This document shows positions 8,780 through 16,396 of a stretch of 64,000 bases of DNA, one piece after another. Origin of the DNA: a virus; IMG/VR virus record IMGVR_UViG_3300027675_000004, positions 111,054-175,053 of that record; one strand, 5' to 3'. Position 1 is the stretch's first letter. The number at the start of each line of letters is the position of its first letter. Both the position numbers and the translations under genes were made by a program. Below the pieces are notes generated by a model. The model was given only the letters and a program-made list of their open reading frames with translations. It was not told where the DNA came from and did no database searches.

Positions 8780-9250
8780 TTATTTACTCCTATGATTAAT
8801 TGTTCTAGTTAATGTATAATCAAAACCAGGTGGAATAGATTGCCCTTCTTCTAATCTTTTTTTAATAATTTCATTAACACGAGCTACAACTGGTTTTAAT
8901 TTTAAAACTTCATGGAACAATCCATTATCTTTCAACCATTTTTCAGCTATTTCTAAATTAGTTATTTTTCCCCATAATCGGTTTGCACATGAAATTAATC
9001 CAAATTCTGCTGTCCGAAATTGCTCTATCCCAACATTTTTCATATGGTCATACAGCTCAATTTCTAGTCTTTCTTTTTGTTCATATAATTCAGATGTTAA
9101 TTGTTTTTCTTTCTCATAACGTTCTTCTAATTCTAATAATCTTCTTGTTAGATCAATAATTTCAATCGTTGGTGTCCCTATTTCACCTTGTGAAGTTAAA
9201 ACATTATCCCCTTTACCTTCTGTTGTTTCTTTTTTCTTTTTATGTTTCAT
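8780..9250 (-). CDS. Gp157/host-nuclease-inhibitor-like coiled-coil phage protein, 156 aa
   Basis: Residues 30-75 form a coiled coil (LTRRLLELEERYEKEK...). The C-terminal half, with WGKITNLEIAEKWLKDNGL, ARVNEIIKKRLEEG and PPGFDYTLTRTI, resembles a common family of phage early proteins often found beside recombination genes, where an IPxGxxxxxxxxIxxR ending is typical. Its start codon overlaps the end of the lipoprotein gene upstream (ATGA). The biochemical role is unproven. Confidence 0.5.
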   Translation of the reverse strand: MKHKKKKETTEGKGDNVLTSQGEIGTPTIEIIDLTRRLLELEERYEKEKQLTSELYEQKERLEIELYDHMKNVGIEQFRTAEFGLISCANRLWGKITNLEIAEKWLKDNGLFHEVLKLKPVVARVNEIIKKRLEEGQSIPPGFDYTLTRTINHRSK

Positions 9251-9462
9251 TTTATCTCCTCGCTTAATACTTCTTTATTGTGTCTAAATAAACCCTTTCT
9301 ACCTTTCGCTTTGCAAAAATCTTCTACTGTTGCATCTTTTTTTACTAATTTATGATCAATATATAAGCCGTCTTGTTTTGTTATGGGCGTGGGTGTTATT
9401 GGTATAGTAGCACATCCAATAAAGAGAAATAAGAGTAAAATAATAATTTTATTTTTATTCAT
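9247..9462 (-). CDS. Small lipoprotein, 71 aa
   Basis: A short lipoprotein signal (MNKNKIIILLLFLFIGC) ends in the lipobox FIGC, with the lipidated cysteine at residue 17. The mature 55 residues start ATIPITPTPITKQDG and contain a Lys-rich C-terminus. It is likely anchored in the host membrane. Phage lipoproteins are often superinfection-exclusion factors or spanins; nothing in the sequence selects between these. Confidence 0.7.
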   Translation of the reverse strand: MNKNKIIILLLFLFIGCATIPITPTPITKQDGLYIDHKLVKKDATVEDFCKAKGRKGLFRHNKEVLSEEIK

Positions 9463-9504
9463 TTCTAGTTCGTTCTTCCTAAAGTAAGCAATAGCTTCTT
9501 TTTA

Positions 9505-9834
9505 CTAAATATCTAGTATTGTTGTTTCATACAAAAAAGGCTGTTCGTGTGGATAATTATCCCATTTTTCATAATCGTTATTAGATAACGCCGAGATCAT
9601 TTTATCGTAGCTATTTTCTTCATTAAACTTAAATCCAAAATAAACACCTTCTTTTGCTTTTTCCTCTATAAATTTACTATAAAACTCTGCCTCGGATATT
9701 TTAGCTTTTTTCCATTCATCTATTAATCTGTCTCGTTCTTTAAATAATTCTCTTTCAGCAATTTCTTTTGTAGTACAAATAGCAATAATATCAGTACTTT
9801 CACAATTGCTTATCTTAACCACCCAAACGTTCAT
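9505..9834 (-). CDS. Hypothetical protein, 109 aa
   Basis: ATG at 9834 is preferred to an in-frame GTG 9 bases upstream because AGGTG sits at ribosome-site distance. The protein starts MNVWVVKISNCEST and has a beta-alpha pattern followed by an acidic helix, reminiscent of small phage proteins that report signals to receptors by a WVV(x) strand. No function can be assigned. Confidence 0.6.
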   Translation of the reverse strand: MNVWVVKISNCESTDIIAICTTKEIAERELFKERDRLIDEWKKAKISEAEFYSKFIEEKAKEGVYFGFKFNEENSYDKMISALSNNDYEKWDNYPHEQPFLYETTILDI

Positions 9835-9873
9835 TATTATCACCTATTTGTTTTATAGTTTTTTCATAAAAAT

Positions 9874-11736
9874 CTACTCTAATAATTTTAGAAAATCTTT
9901 TTTTTCATTAATTCTTACAATACCATCATCATCAAATATCATATTAGACACTTTTTGTTTATTATGGAGAATTTCTATCCAATGTTCATCAACTGTTTTT
10001 CTCGCAATTGTGTCAATAATAACAACAGTATTTTTTTGCCCCAATCGGTGCAATCTGTCGGCAGCTTGTTCTATTGTAGAAGGAGAGAGAAAGCTTAAAT
10101 CAGTAAAAACTTCTACTGTAGCAGCATGAAGCGTGACGCTCATGCCTCCAGCTTGTACTGTACCAATAAAGATTTTACAATTAGGATCAGTTTGAAACAT
10201 TTCAATATTATCATCTTTTAATTTTGGGGACATTTTTCCCCACAAATAAGCACACTTATATTGCTTAAATTCGTTATCATACTTATATCCTTCAGTATAA
10301 TGTTTATATAAATATGCCATAAATGGTCTAAACCTGGTCCAAATTACTATCTTATTCCCGTCACTTAGGACTTCATCAACAATATCGTCTAGGATATGAA
10401 GTTTCGGGTTTTCTTTATAAAAATAAGGTGTATCTAAATTTTTATCTGCGATGAAACCACAAGTTAATTGGGATAAGCGTATTAATTGTACCATAATACC
10501 ATTAGCTTTCGCAGTTACTTCTTCTTCGCTCATTTGCGTAATGGTTAAACGCATTTCTTCTTTCATTGTATTATAGGCCTTAAGCAATTCACCCGAAAGG
10601 GAAATATCTCGCTGTTCATATATTTTTTCGGGAAGATCTTTTAATACATCTTTTTTTAATCTGCGTATATAATACGGCTCTAATTTTTTCTTTAGAACAT
10701 CAAGATTTTTATAACCTAATATTTTTTTAAACCCAGGTTGTTCCCATTCTGGTTGTAAACAATGACAAGTATAAGCGAAGTTATACTTTTGTAGTGGTGA
10801 CCATTTACCACAAATTTTACATTTACAATTTTTACCAGTTGTTTTTGTTTCTTGTGTATGATGTTTTTTAAGTTCTAGATAATCTATATAGGTATCTTGA
10901 AACGACCAAAACGACCCCAACAACCCTGGTATTAACCAATCAAACTGTGCGTGTATATCAATTATTTTATTAGCAATTGGGTAACCAGTAATAGCTATTT
11001 TATATATACTATTTAATTTTTTTACCGCTTTTGTACGTTGTGCTGTTCTATTTTTAATATACACTGATTCATCTGCTATGATTAAGGATTGTTTTGGTAA
11101 AGATTTTAAGTAATTTATATCCGATATTAAACTCTCATAATTTACAATTAAATAATGATAATCAAGACATTCTAAAAATGTGTGATACGCTATTTCTCTT
11201 TTTTTCTTTATACCATCAACAACAATACATTTTTCATCGGTAAACTTTTTAATTTCTCTGTCCCAAACGGCATATTTTGCCGTTGCAGGACAAATAATTA
11301 AAGTTTTTTGTATTTCTCCTCGTGCTTTACGTATTAAAGAAACAGTTAGAGCCTGTAATGACTTTCCTGCTCCCATTTGGTCGGCAAGCATTGCACAATT
11401 TAAAGATAATAAATATTGTATACCTAATTTTTGATGGTTACGTAATTCTGTTTTAATAATAGGAAAGTCAATATTACACGATACTGTATTTTTTAAAACA
11501 ATTAATTCTTGCTCAATAGCAGTATATTCTTGCTTGGTTTGTTCTTTAACGAGTTCTATTTGTAATGAAGGGAAATATTGTTTACAAAGTTCAAGACGTT
11601 CTACCGAATAAGGGTAGGTCCATACTTTACTCTGGGCGTCCCAAGTAGCATGCGATATTTTTTTTGCAATATCACGCTCTTGATATGAACAAGATAACAA
11701 CAGTTGTTGTTCTTGTATAATACGTAATGTTGCCAT
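9874..11736 (-). CDS. SNF2-family helicase/translocase, 620 aa
   Basis: Residues 1-60 form a small N-terminal domain with WDAQSKVWTYPY, similar to the HARP-like region of SMARCAL1 relatives. The motor follows: LRNHQKLGIQYLL (motif Q-like), Walker A MGAGKS (121-126), ADES (221-224, motif II), a cysteine pair cluster (CKCKICG ... CHC, 304-326) inserted between the lobes, RRLKKDVLKDLPEK (358-371), and motif VI EQAADRLHRLGQ (556-567). These are hallmarks of SNF2 ATPases that translocate on double-stranded DNA. The zinc-like insert is unusual. A role in phage fork remodelling or recombination is inferred from the neighbouring ruvB and integrase. Confidence 0.9.
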   Translation of the reverse strand: MATLRIIQEQQLLLSCSYQERDIAKKISHATWDAQSKVWTYPYSVERLELCKQYFPSLQIELVKEQTKQEYTAIEQELIVLKNTVSCNIDFPIIKTELRNHQKLGIQYLLSLNCAMLADQMGAGKSLQALTVSLIRKARGEIQKTLIICPATAKYAVWDREIKKFTDEKCIVVDGIKKKREIAYHTFLECLDYHYLIVNYESLISDINYLKSLPKQSLIIADESVYIKNRTAQRTKAVKKLNSIYKIAITGYPIANKIIDIHAQFDWLIPGLLGSFWSFQDTYIDYLELKKHHTQETKTTGKNCKCKICGKWSPLQKYNFAYTCHCLQPEWEQPGFKKILGYKNLDVLKKKLEPYYIRRLKKDVLKDLPEKIYEQRDISLSGELLKAYNTMKEEMRLTITQMSEEEVTAKANGIMVQLIRLSQLTCGFIADKNLDTPYFYKENPKLHILDDIVDEVLSDGNKIVIWTRFRPFMAYLYKHYTEGYKYDNEFKQYKCAYLWGKMSPKLKDDNIEMFQTDPNCKIFIGTVQAGGMSVTLHAATVEVFTDLSFLSPSTIEQAADRLHRLGQKNTVVIIDTIARKTVDEHWIEILHNKQKVSNMIFDDDGIVRINEKKDFLKLLE

Positions 11737-11742
11737 ATGATT

Positions 11743-11826
11743 TTATTTTTTAAATATTAAAAATAAAATACCAATTATAAAGACAATTAATACTATTGTT
11801 AAGGCGAAAAATCCTTTTTTATTCAT
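11743..11826 (-). CDS. Membrane micropeptide, 27 aa
   Basis: ATG at 11826 to TAA at 11743 encodes MNKKGFFALTIVLIVFIIGI plus FLIFKK, a single membrane helix with lysines on both ends. It occupies the gap between ruvB and the SNF2 gene, and an AAGGAT ribosome site precedes it. Such peptides are easily missed; its codon pattern gives a clean amphipathic-free helix. Confidence 0.5.
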   Translation of the reverse strand: MNKKGFFALTIVLIVFIIGILFLIFKK

Positions 11827-11833
11827 TTTATCC

Positions 11834-12820
11834 TTATTTTGATAAATACTTATTTAACCTTTGTTGCCCTAAGTCGGTAATGAAACGCTTACTTGTAGTA
11901 ATGACATAAGACCGAGCGGACAAAAAAGGTAATACCATTTCTTCTAATGTCGTAACATCAAGACTGCATGTACCTGCTAATGTGCGTAATCCCATTCCTT
12001 TTTTCTGTTGTGCCAAAGTAGATAGGACCTTTAAATCCAGCTGCGTTAAGCCATCCTCTTCGATGCACTGCAATTTCATTTCTTCTAATACAGTTGGTAG
12101 GGTAATAGCTTGTTCATTTTTAAAAATTGATCTATCGCGGCAAGATTTTAGAAAATTAATAACAATTCTTGGTACTCCGCGTGCACGTTGCGCTAATTCT
12201 TTTATCGCGTTTTCTTCAATGGCAATGTTTTCTTTTGTTGAATTAAATACTATAATTTTTATTAAATCTTCAACTGAATAAGCTTTTAAATAACATTGTA
12301 GAGTAAATCTGTCGCGTAAAGGTTTTTTTAACGCACCAGGGCTTGTTGTTGCTCCTACTATAGAGAATGATTCTTTCGTGGTTAAAACATTGTCGGTAAT
12401 CATAATGTTTTTATTATCAAGCATTAACTCTTTCCCTGCTAAATTAGAATAAAAAATATGGTCCTCTAGAATAGAATAAAACATTTCTTCAGGCATATCT
12501 TTTACCGATAATTTGTGTATTTCATCAAAAAATAATAAAGCATTTTTATTGTTTTCTTGTATTGCATCTATTTCATAGAGTATAGCGAAAATATCTTTTT
12601 GTGATGAAATTGAGCCGCCCGTTCTTACAATACACTTAGAGTTCATTTCGTTAGCAACAATATTAGATAATGTTGTTTTACCTAATCCAGGTTCTCCATA
12701 GAACAAAATATTAGGTAGAACTGTATTTCTATGTTTTGCTGAAGCAATCGCAATGCGCAATCTTTCAATAACATCACGATTACTTTCACCTTGGAATTCA
12801 TCTAATGTTTGTGGTCGCAT
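11834..12820 (-). CDS. ruvB: RuvB-like Holliday junction branch-migration helicase, 328 aa
   Basis: The start MRPQTLDEFQGE matches the RuvB opening (RPxxLxdfiGQ). Walker A GEPGLGKT (42-49), Walker B LLFFDEIH (95-102), sensor 1 GATT (156-159), the arginine-finger region KPLRDRF (166-172) and RGVPRI (about 214-219) are present, followed by the C-terminal winged helix (GLTQLD, GMGLRTLAG). Length is normal for RuvB. In bacteria RuvB drives branch migration with RuvA and RuvC. No RuvA or RuvC is visible here, so it may act alone or use host partners. RuvB in a phage is uncommon and fits recombination-dependent replication. Confidence 0.92.
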   Translation of the reverse strand: MRPQTLDEFQGESNRDVIERLRIAIASAKHRNTVLPNILFYGEPGLGKTTLSNIVANEMNSKCIVRTGGSISSQKDIFAILYEIDAIQENNKNALLFFDEIHKLSVKDMPEEMFYSILEDHIFYSNLAGKELMLDNKNIMITDNVLTTKESFSIVGATTSPGALKKPLRDRFTLQCYLKAYSVEDLIKIIVFNSTKENIAIEENAIKELAQRARGVPRIVINFLKSCRDRSIFKNEQAITLPTVLEEMKLQCIEEDGLTQLDLKVLSTLAQQKKGMGLRTLAGTCSLDVTTLEEMVLPFLSARSYVITTSKRFITDLGQQRLNKYLSK

Positions 12821-12822
12821 AG

Positions 12823-12972
12823 TTATTTATAACTTGTCTCCCATTCTTTGACTAATTCATTTATTTTGTCAATTAAACATTCAATAACGACACGGCTAAA
12901 ATTATCTTCTCCTGAAACACGATGTTCATGTAATAAAGAATCAATTTTTTGAAAAAATTCGCTGACTAACAT
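12823..12972 (-). CDS. Small hypothetical protein, 49 aa
   Basis: ATG at 12972 to TAA at 12823 encodes MLVSEFFQKIDSLLHEHRVS and a helical remainder. It lies between the recombinase and ruvB, ending 2 bases before the ruvB start, and its GGGAG near the end may serve as the ribosome site for ruvB. No domain is recognised. Confidence 0.55.
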   Translation of the reverse strand: MLVSEFFQKIDSLLHEHRVSGEDNFSRVVIECLIDKINELVKEWETSYK

Positions 12973-12974
12973 TA

Positions 12975-13904
12975 TTACACCTTTAGTAGTTTACGCTCTA
13001 CCTTAAATGCAGAGTTTTTAATAAATTCTGGTGAAACATTGACATAACGATCTAATTGGTTAAACGATCTCCAGCCCATAATTGCTCTTAGCGCGTGTAA
13101 ATCACCACCAGATTCAATCCAACGGGTAGCAAAAGTATGTCGAGCGATATGTGATCCGTAAGGTTTTTTCCATACACGAGAAACTTGTTCTTTTGTTTCA
13201 GCTACTGTGTAGGGGAACGCCGCATCAATTACTAATTTCATAGCGTTATATATAGCCAAACGTGCTAACTTTTTATTAAAACGGTTTTCAAATAAAAAAT
13301 CACTGAATGTGGGGTATTTAATTAAATACAGTTCTAAGATTTCTTTTGTTCTGTTAGAAATAGGAACTAGTTTTTCTCTATACTGCCCTTTAACATCTTC
13401 TTTGGGGATATAAATCAAACGTTTTGTTAAATCGATATTACTTTTTTTAATTGAACATATTTCAGAGGCACGCAATCCAGAAGTCATAGCTAAATAAAAG
13501 ATAAGCTTATCACGCAACTCAACTGCTGGGCTTTCAACACTTTTTAATAATTTTCGTATTTCATCAAGGGACATAGTGCGTAGTTCCCCTTGAGAGTGCT
13601 GACGCGGAGCCTTTAATGTTTTAGTAGGATTATTTTCATCTTTTATATAATTCTCATTGACAAGGAATTTATAAAATGTTTTTAATAATGTTATATATTG
13701 TAAAACAGTACTTGCTTTTATCCATTTACCAGATTCTTTTTTATTAATAATATATTTCCGTAAATCATTTGATGTAATTGTATCAAACGGCTTCTTTAGA
13801 TCATTATGAAATTGGTTTAAAAAGTAAGTCTTATTTTTTAAAGTCTCTTTACTTAATGTCATAAGAGAATCTAGGTAATGCTGAATAACTTCTTGATTGT
13901 CCAT
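12975..13904 (-). CDS. Tyrosine recombinase (XerC/D-like integrase), 309 aa
   Basis: Residues 1-95 form the SAM-like core-binding domain; residues 105-300 form the catalytic domain. The catalytic set is complete: R145 (SGLRASEI), K172 (DVKGQ), H252 and R255 (HIARH), W278 (MGWRS, in place of His) and nucleophile Y287 (DRYVNV). Length is typical of XerC/D. It could integrate the element, resolve dimers or invert DNA. An excisionase-like gene lies just upstream at 13937, which favours integration/excision. A consensus promoter ends only 8 bases before the ATG, so the mRNA may be leaderless. No attachment site was recognised. Confidence 0.92.
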   Translation of the reverse strand: MDNQEVIQHYLDSLMTLSKETLKNKTYFLNQFHNDLKKPFDTITSNDLRKYIINKKESGKWIKASTVLQYITLLKTFYKFLVNENYIKDENNPTKTLKAPRQHSQGELRTMSLDEIRKLLKSVESPAVELRDKLIFYLAMTSGLRASEICSIKKSNIDLTKRLIYIPKEDVKGQYREKLVPISNRTKEILELYLIKYPTFSDFLFENRFNKKLARLAIYNAMKLVIDAAFPYTVAETKEQVSRVWKKPYGSHIARHTFATRWIESGGDLHALRAIMGWRSFNQLDRYVNVSPEFIKNSAFKVERKLLKV

Positions 13905-13912
13905 AAAGTATT

Positions 13913-13940
13913 ATTATATCATAAAATATTATATTGTCAA
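13913..13940 (-). promoter_or_regulatory. Consensus promoter driving a probably leaderless recombinase mRNA
   Basis: TTGACA (13935-13940), 16-base spacer and TATAAT (13913-13918) lie on the minus strand. The recombinase ATG begins at 13904, where transcription itself would start, and there is no Shine-Dalgarno sequence. The -35 box overlaps the stop region of the excisionase-like gene. Confidence 0.72.
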
Positions 13941-14170
13941 GAACATTTTTTAACCATTAATGGTGGTGATTTGCGTGTTAATGTCGCAATATAAGCATCT
14001 ATTTCTTTTGTGGTAAATAATCGAGCATTTCCAATCTTAAAGGAAGGAAGTTTTTTATTTGTTACAAGAAATTGTATATATGTACGTGACCAATGACGTT
14101 CCTTTGTTAGTACATATTCTTGTAATTCTTTAGTCGTTAGCCAATCTTTTGGTTTAGTCGATGTTGTCAT
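13937..14170 (-). CDS. Excisionase/MerR-like helix-turn-helix protein, 77 aa
   Basis: The sequence WLTTKELQEYVLTKERHWSRTYIQ then LPSFKIGNARLFTTKEIDAYI (quoted in parts of residues 10-66) follows the helix-turn-helix plus wing layout of phage excisionases and DNA-binding excisionase-family proteins. Its position immediately upstream of the tyrosine recombinase supports a role in directionality or regulation. It overlaps the 102-aa gene upstream by 17 bases. Confidence 0.75.
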   Translation of the reverse strand: MTTSTKPKDWLTTKELQEYVLTKERHWSRTYIQFLVTNKKLPSFKIGNARLFTTKEIDAYIATLTRKSPPLMVKKCS

Positions 14171-14462
14171 ATTGAGATAATCCTTTCTGAGTTATATAGT
14201 ATGCAATAAAAGATAACACTTCTTTGATTTGTTTTATATAAGGCATTATGTATAGTGTTTTAAACTCAAATTTCATTTCTTCAGGCCAGTCTTTTGGTAA
14301 CTGGAATAATAAGTTATTATCTTTTAGGATTAAATGTGCACCACCACATCTAAAACCATGTAAATTACCAAAGATTTGTTTATCTTGATATTGCGTTGCA
14401 CAAGCTAATACTAATTCCCATAACATATGGTCTTGTTTTAAATCAATTCTTGGATCAAACAT
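14154..14462 (-). CDS. Hypothetical protein, 102 aa
   Basis: The protein starts MFDPRIDLKQDHMLWELVLAC and contains a GFRCGGAHLIL segment in the middle. It has mixed alpha-beta character, one probable zinc or metal set of residues is absent, and no family is recognised. It overlaps the excisionase-like gene by 17 bases, so both are probably in one transcript. Confidence 0.55.
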   Translation of the reverse strand: MFDPRIDLKQDHMLWELVLACATQYQDKQIFGNLHGFRCGGAHLILKDNNLLFQLPKDWPEEMKFEFKTLYIMPYIKQIKEVLSFIAYYITQKGLSQYDNID

Positions 14463-14480
14463 AATTAATAAATTGCATTA

Positions 14481-14822
14481 TTACAAGTTGAAAAAGAAAG
14501 GGATTCTGTGCGCTTTTGGTAAATAAGACTGCATATTTTTTGCTCCATCAATATTAAGACTGTGTATAACAATAGGGCATTTTATTTCTTTATCAGCTAA
14601 GAACTTCGCAACGGTACTCCCAGTATTTTCATCATTAATATCAACATATATACGATTACCTAAATCATGGTCTAAACACAATAAATCGTACTCATATAAA
14701 TGCTTGGTAAGATGGGCGATTGCTTCTATTGCATCATATAATGATATTATTTCAGCATCAGGGAATTTTTTTCTATAAGCGTCGTGCCGTTCTTGCATAT
14801 CGTCAAGTACAAAGATTTTCAT
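14481..14822 (-). CDS. Cyclic-phosphate-processing receiver-like protein (cpREC), 113 aa
   Basis: The fold reads as a small response-regulator receiver: LDDMQERHDAY (D7, D8), YDLLCLDHDLG (D51, D53) and IVIHSLN (H87, S88, N90). The extra histidines and the LDHDLG box distinguish the cyclic-phosphate-processing receiver family proposed from genome context to act on nucleic-acid cyclic phosphate ends. No output domain is present. RtcB, which ligates 2',3'-cyclic phosphate RNA ends, lies 5 kb upstream on the same strand. Function is inferred, not demonstrated for the family. Confidence 0.7.
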   Translation of the reverse strand: MKIFVLDDMQERHDAYRKKFPDAEIISLYDAIEAIAHLTKHLYEYDLLCLDHDLGNRIYVDINDENTGSTVAKFLADKEIKCPIVIHSLNIDGAKNMQSYLPKAHRIPFFFNL

Positions 14823-14827
14823 TTTGT

Positions 14828-15046
14828 TTATTGAATGTGGTCAGTTTTTGTAAAATCATCACATTTAAACTGTGGTCTTTCTTCTCCTAATATCCAATAC
14901 AGTATTTCAAGTTCGGTTGTTGCTTTGAATTGACTTAAACAACGTGGGGCATTAATAAATACAGTTGCTGGATAACAATCTAAAACATGTTTATAATCGG
15001 TTGTTATTTGTTCTATTTTTTTGCGTATTGCATCTTCATTTTTCAT
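14828..15046 (-). CDS. Hypothetical protein, 72 aa
   Basis: The protein starts MKNEDAIRKKIEQITTDY, with a helix and a LEILYWILGEERP segment. Such AxxELEALxWVLGE sequences recur in small phage proteins of unknown role. The ribosome site AAGGAGG lies inside the end of the 437-aa gene, whose stop overlaps this start. Confidence 0.6.
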   Translation of the reverse strand: MKNEDAIRKKIEQITTDYKHVLDCYPATVFINAPRCLSQFKATTELEILYWILGEERPQFKCDDFTKTDHIQ

Positions 15047-16356
15047 ATAACCTCCTTAAATGCCTCTGTATATGTCATATCATGACCTATACGATTAAAC
15101 GCTGTCTTGTCGATTTTCTTTGCTTGAACATAATCATAAATCGTTTCTTTCTGAAATTGTGTAAGTTCTATACTTTCATCCCAGTAAAAACGATTTACAG
15201 ATACTTTAACCCAGCCTTTTTTATCTAAATATATTTGCGCGTCAAAATCTTTTTCATCTATTCCTTCAACAGCTAACATTTTACAAATTTCAACAGAAAA
15301 GTTGACATGACTAATATCTGAACAACCAAAAAACTCACCACTGGGATTAATATAACCTGAGTTCCATTCAGTCTTTAAAACATTTTCAGCAACAACACCC
15401 TCTCGTTTACTTTCTTTTAACATACCTGAAATATAACTATCTAATGTAAGACCAGGAATGATCTGTCCTATCTTGTTGTTAATTTCATCAGAAGAAGGTA
15501 TATATTCCTGTAATCGTGTGCTAATATCATCTTCAATTTTACCTGAATTCTTCCTATCATAATATTCTAATTTCTTATCACTACATCCACAAATATCTCT
15601 TAAATACTTTTCATCCACGCCAACCATATCCCAACCATATTTCTTTTCAAAATAAACTTTCCATGGTGTGATTACTTTCATTATTTGATAGAATGTTCTT
15701 AAACCATCATCTATCCCTGTATTCCCTTCTTTTCTAAATCCAGAAGTAATACCATAAAAGACTTTTGTATCTAACTTCTCTGACTCATCAGGTATTAACT
15801 CAAACGATAAATCCTGCATCGTCATAATGGAAATATTTCTTAAAGAAGTATAGAACTCATTTACCTTCTTTCTTAATCCATTCTCTACATTATTTTCATC
15901 AGCAGCATCTAGCCATTTTATAGAATGGTAATTGACATCTTCATGCGTCTCCCCATATCTTCTATTTATTCTAAAATTTCTTAAGTCTATTTCAGCTAAA
16001 TAAAGTTTTGCTCTTTTTAAAAGTATTACATCTTCCCATGATTGTAATAATGGAAATTGTTTATTTGGTACATCACCAGCACTAGTAGACCAGTATTTAG
16101 TACCATCTTTTACTAACTCAAAACTATTCATACCTTTAAACTTTGTCTTACCAGTAACAACATCTAGAAACACTGTCTTTAAATGTTTTACAGAAGATAC
16201 ATGAGGAAACGCTGCTTGCCACACGCGTATTGCTTTTACTTCATTGCCTTCAACCCATAAGTGTCGCAGCATCCACGTGAACCACTCTCCTTCAATACTA
16301 AAATGAAGTGTCTTTTGGTTCTCTTTATTTATCTTACTAGTTGTTTCAATTGTCAT
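15043..16356 (-). CDS. Large hypothetical protein, 437 aa
   Basis: No catalytic family is recognised. The N-terminus (LHFSIEGEWFTWMLRHLWVEGNEVKA) is well structured. The C-terminal 110 residues hold SGYINPSGEFFGCSDISHVN and KKGWVKVSVNRFYWD, quoted separately, which resemble a small domain seen at the C-terminus of several phage proteins (GWIxPxGxFxxCxxxxH). It sits between the methyltransferase and the receiver-like gene with short gaps, suggesting one operon. It may be a partner of the methyltransferase, but this is only position. Confidence 0.65.
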   Translation of the reverse strand: MTIETTSKINKENQKTLHFSIEGEWFTWMLRHLWVEGNEVKAIRVWQAAFPHVSSVKHLKTVFLDVVTGKTKFKGMNSFELVKDGTKYWSTSAGDVPNKQFPLLQSWEDVILLKRAKLYLAEIDLRNFRINRRYGETHEDVNYHSIKWLDAADENNVENGLRKKVNEFYTSLRNISIMTMQDLSFELIPDESEKLDTKVFYGITSGFRKEGNTGIDDGLRTFYQIMKVITPWKVYFEKKYGWDMVGVDEKYLRDICGCSDKKLEYYDRKNSGKIEDDISTRLQEYIPSSDEINNKIGQIIPGLTLDSYISGMLKESKREGVVAENVLKTEWNSGYINPSGEFFGCSDISHVNFSVEICKMLAVEGIDEKDFDAQIYLDKKGWVKVSVNRFYWDESIELTQFQKETIYDYVQAKKIDKTAFNRIGHDMTYTEAFKEVI

Positions 16357-16396
16357 TATAAAACTTCTCCTGTTTTGTTTTATATTTGTTTATATT

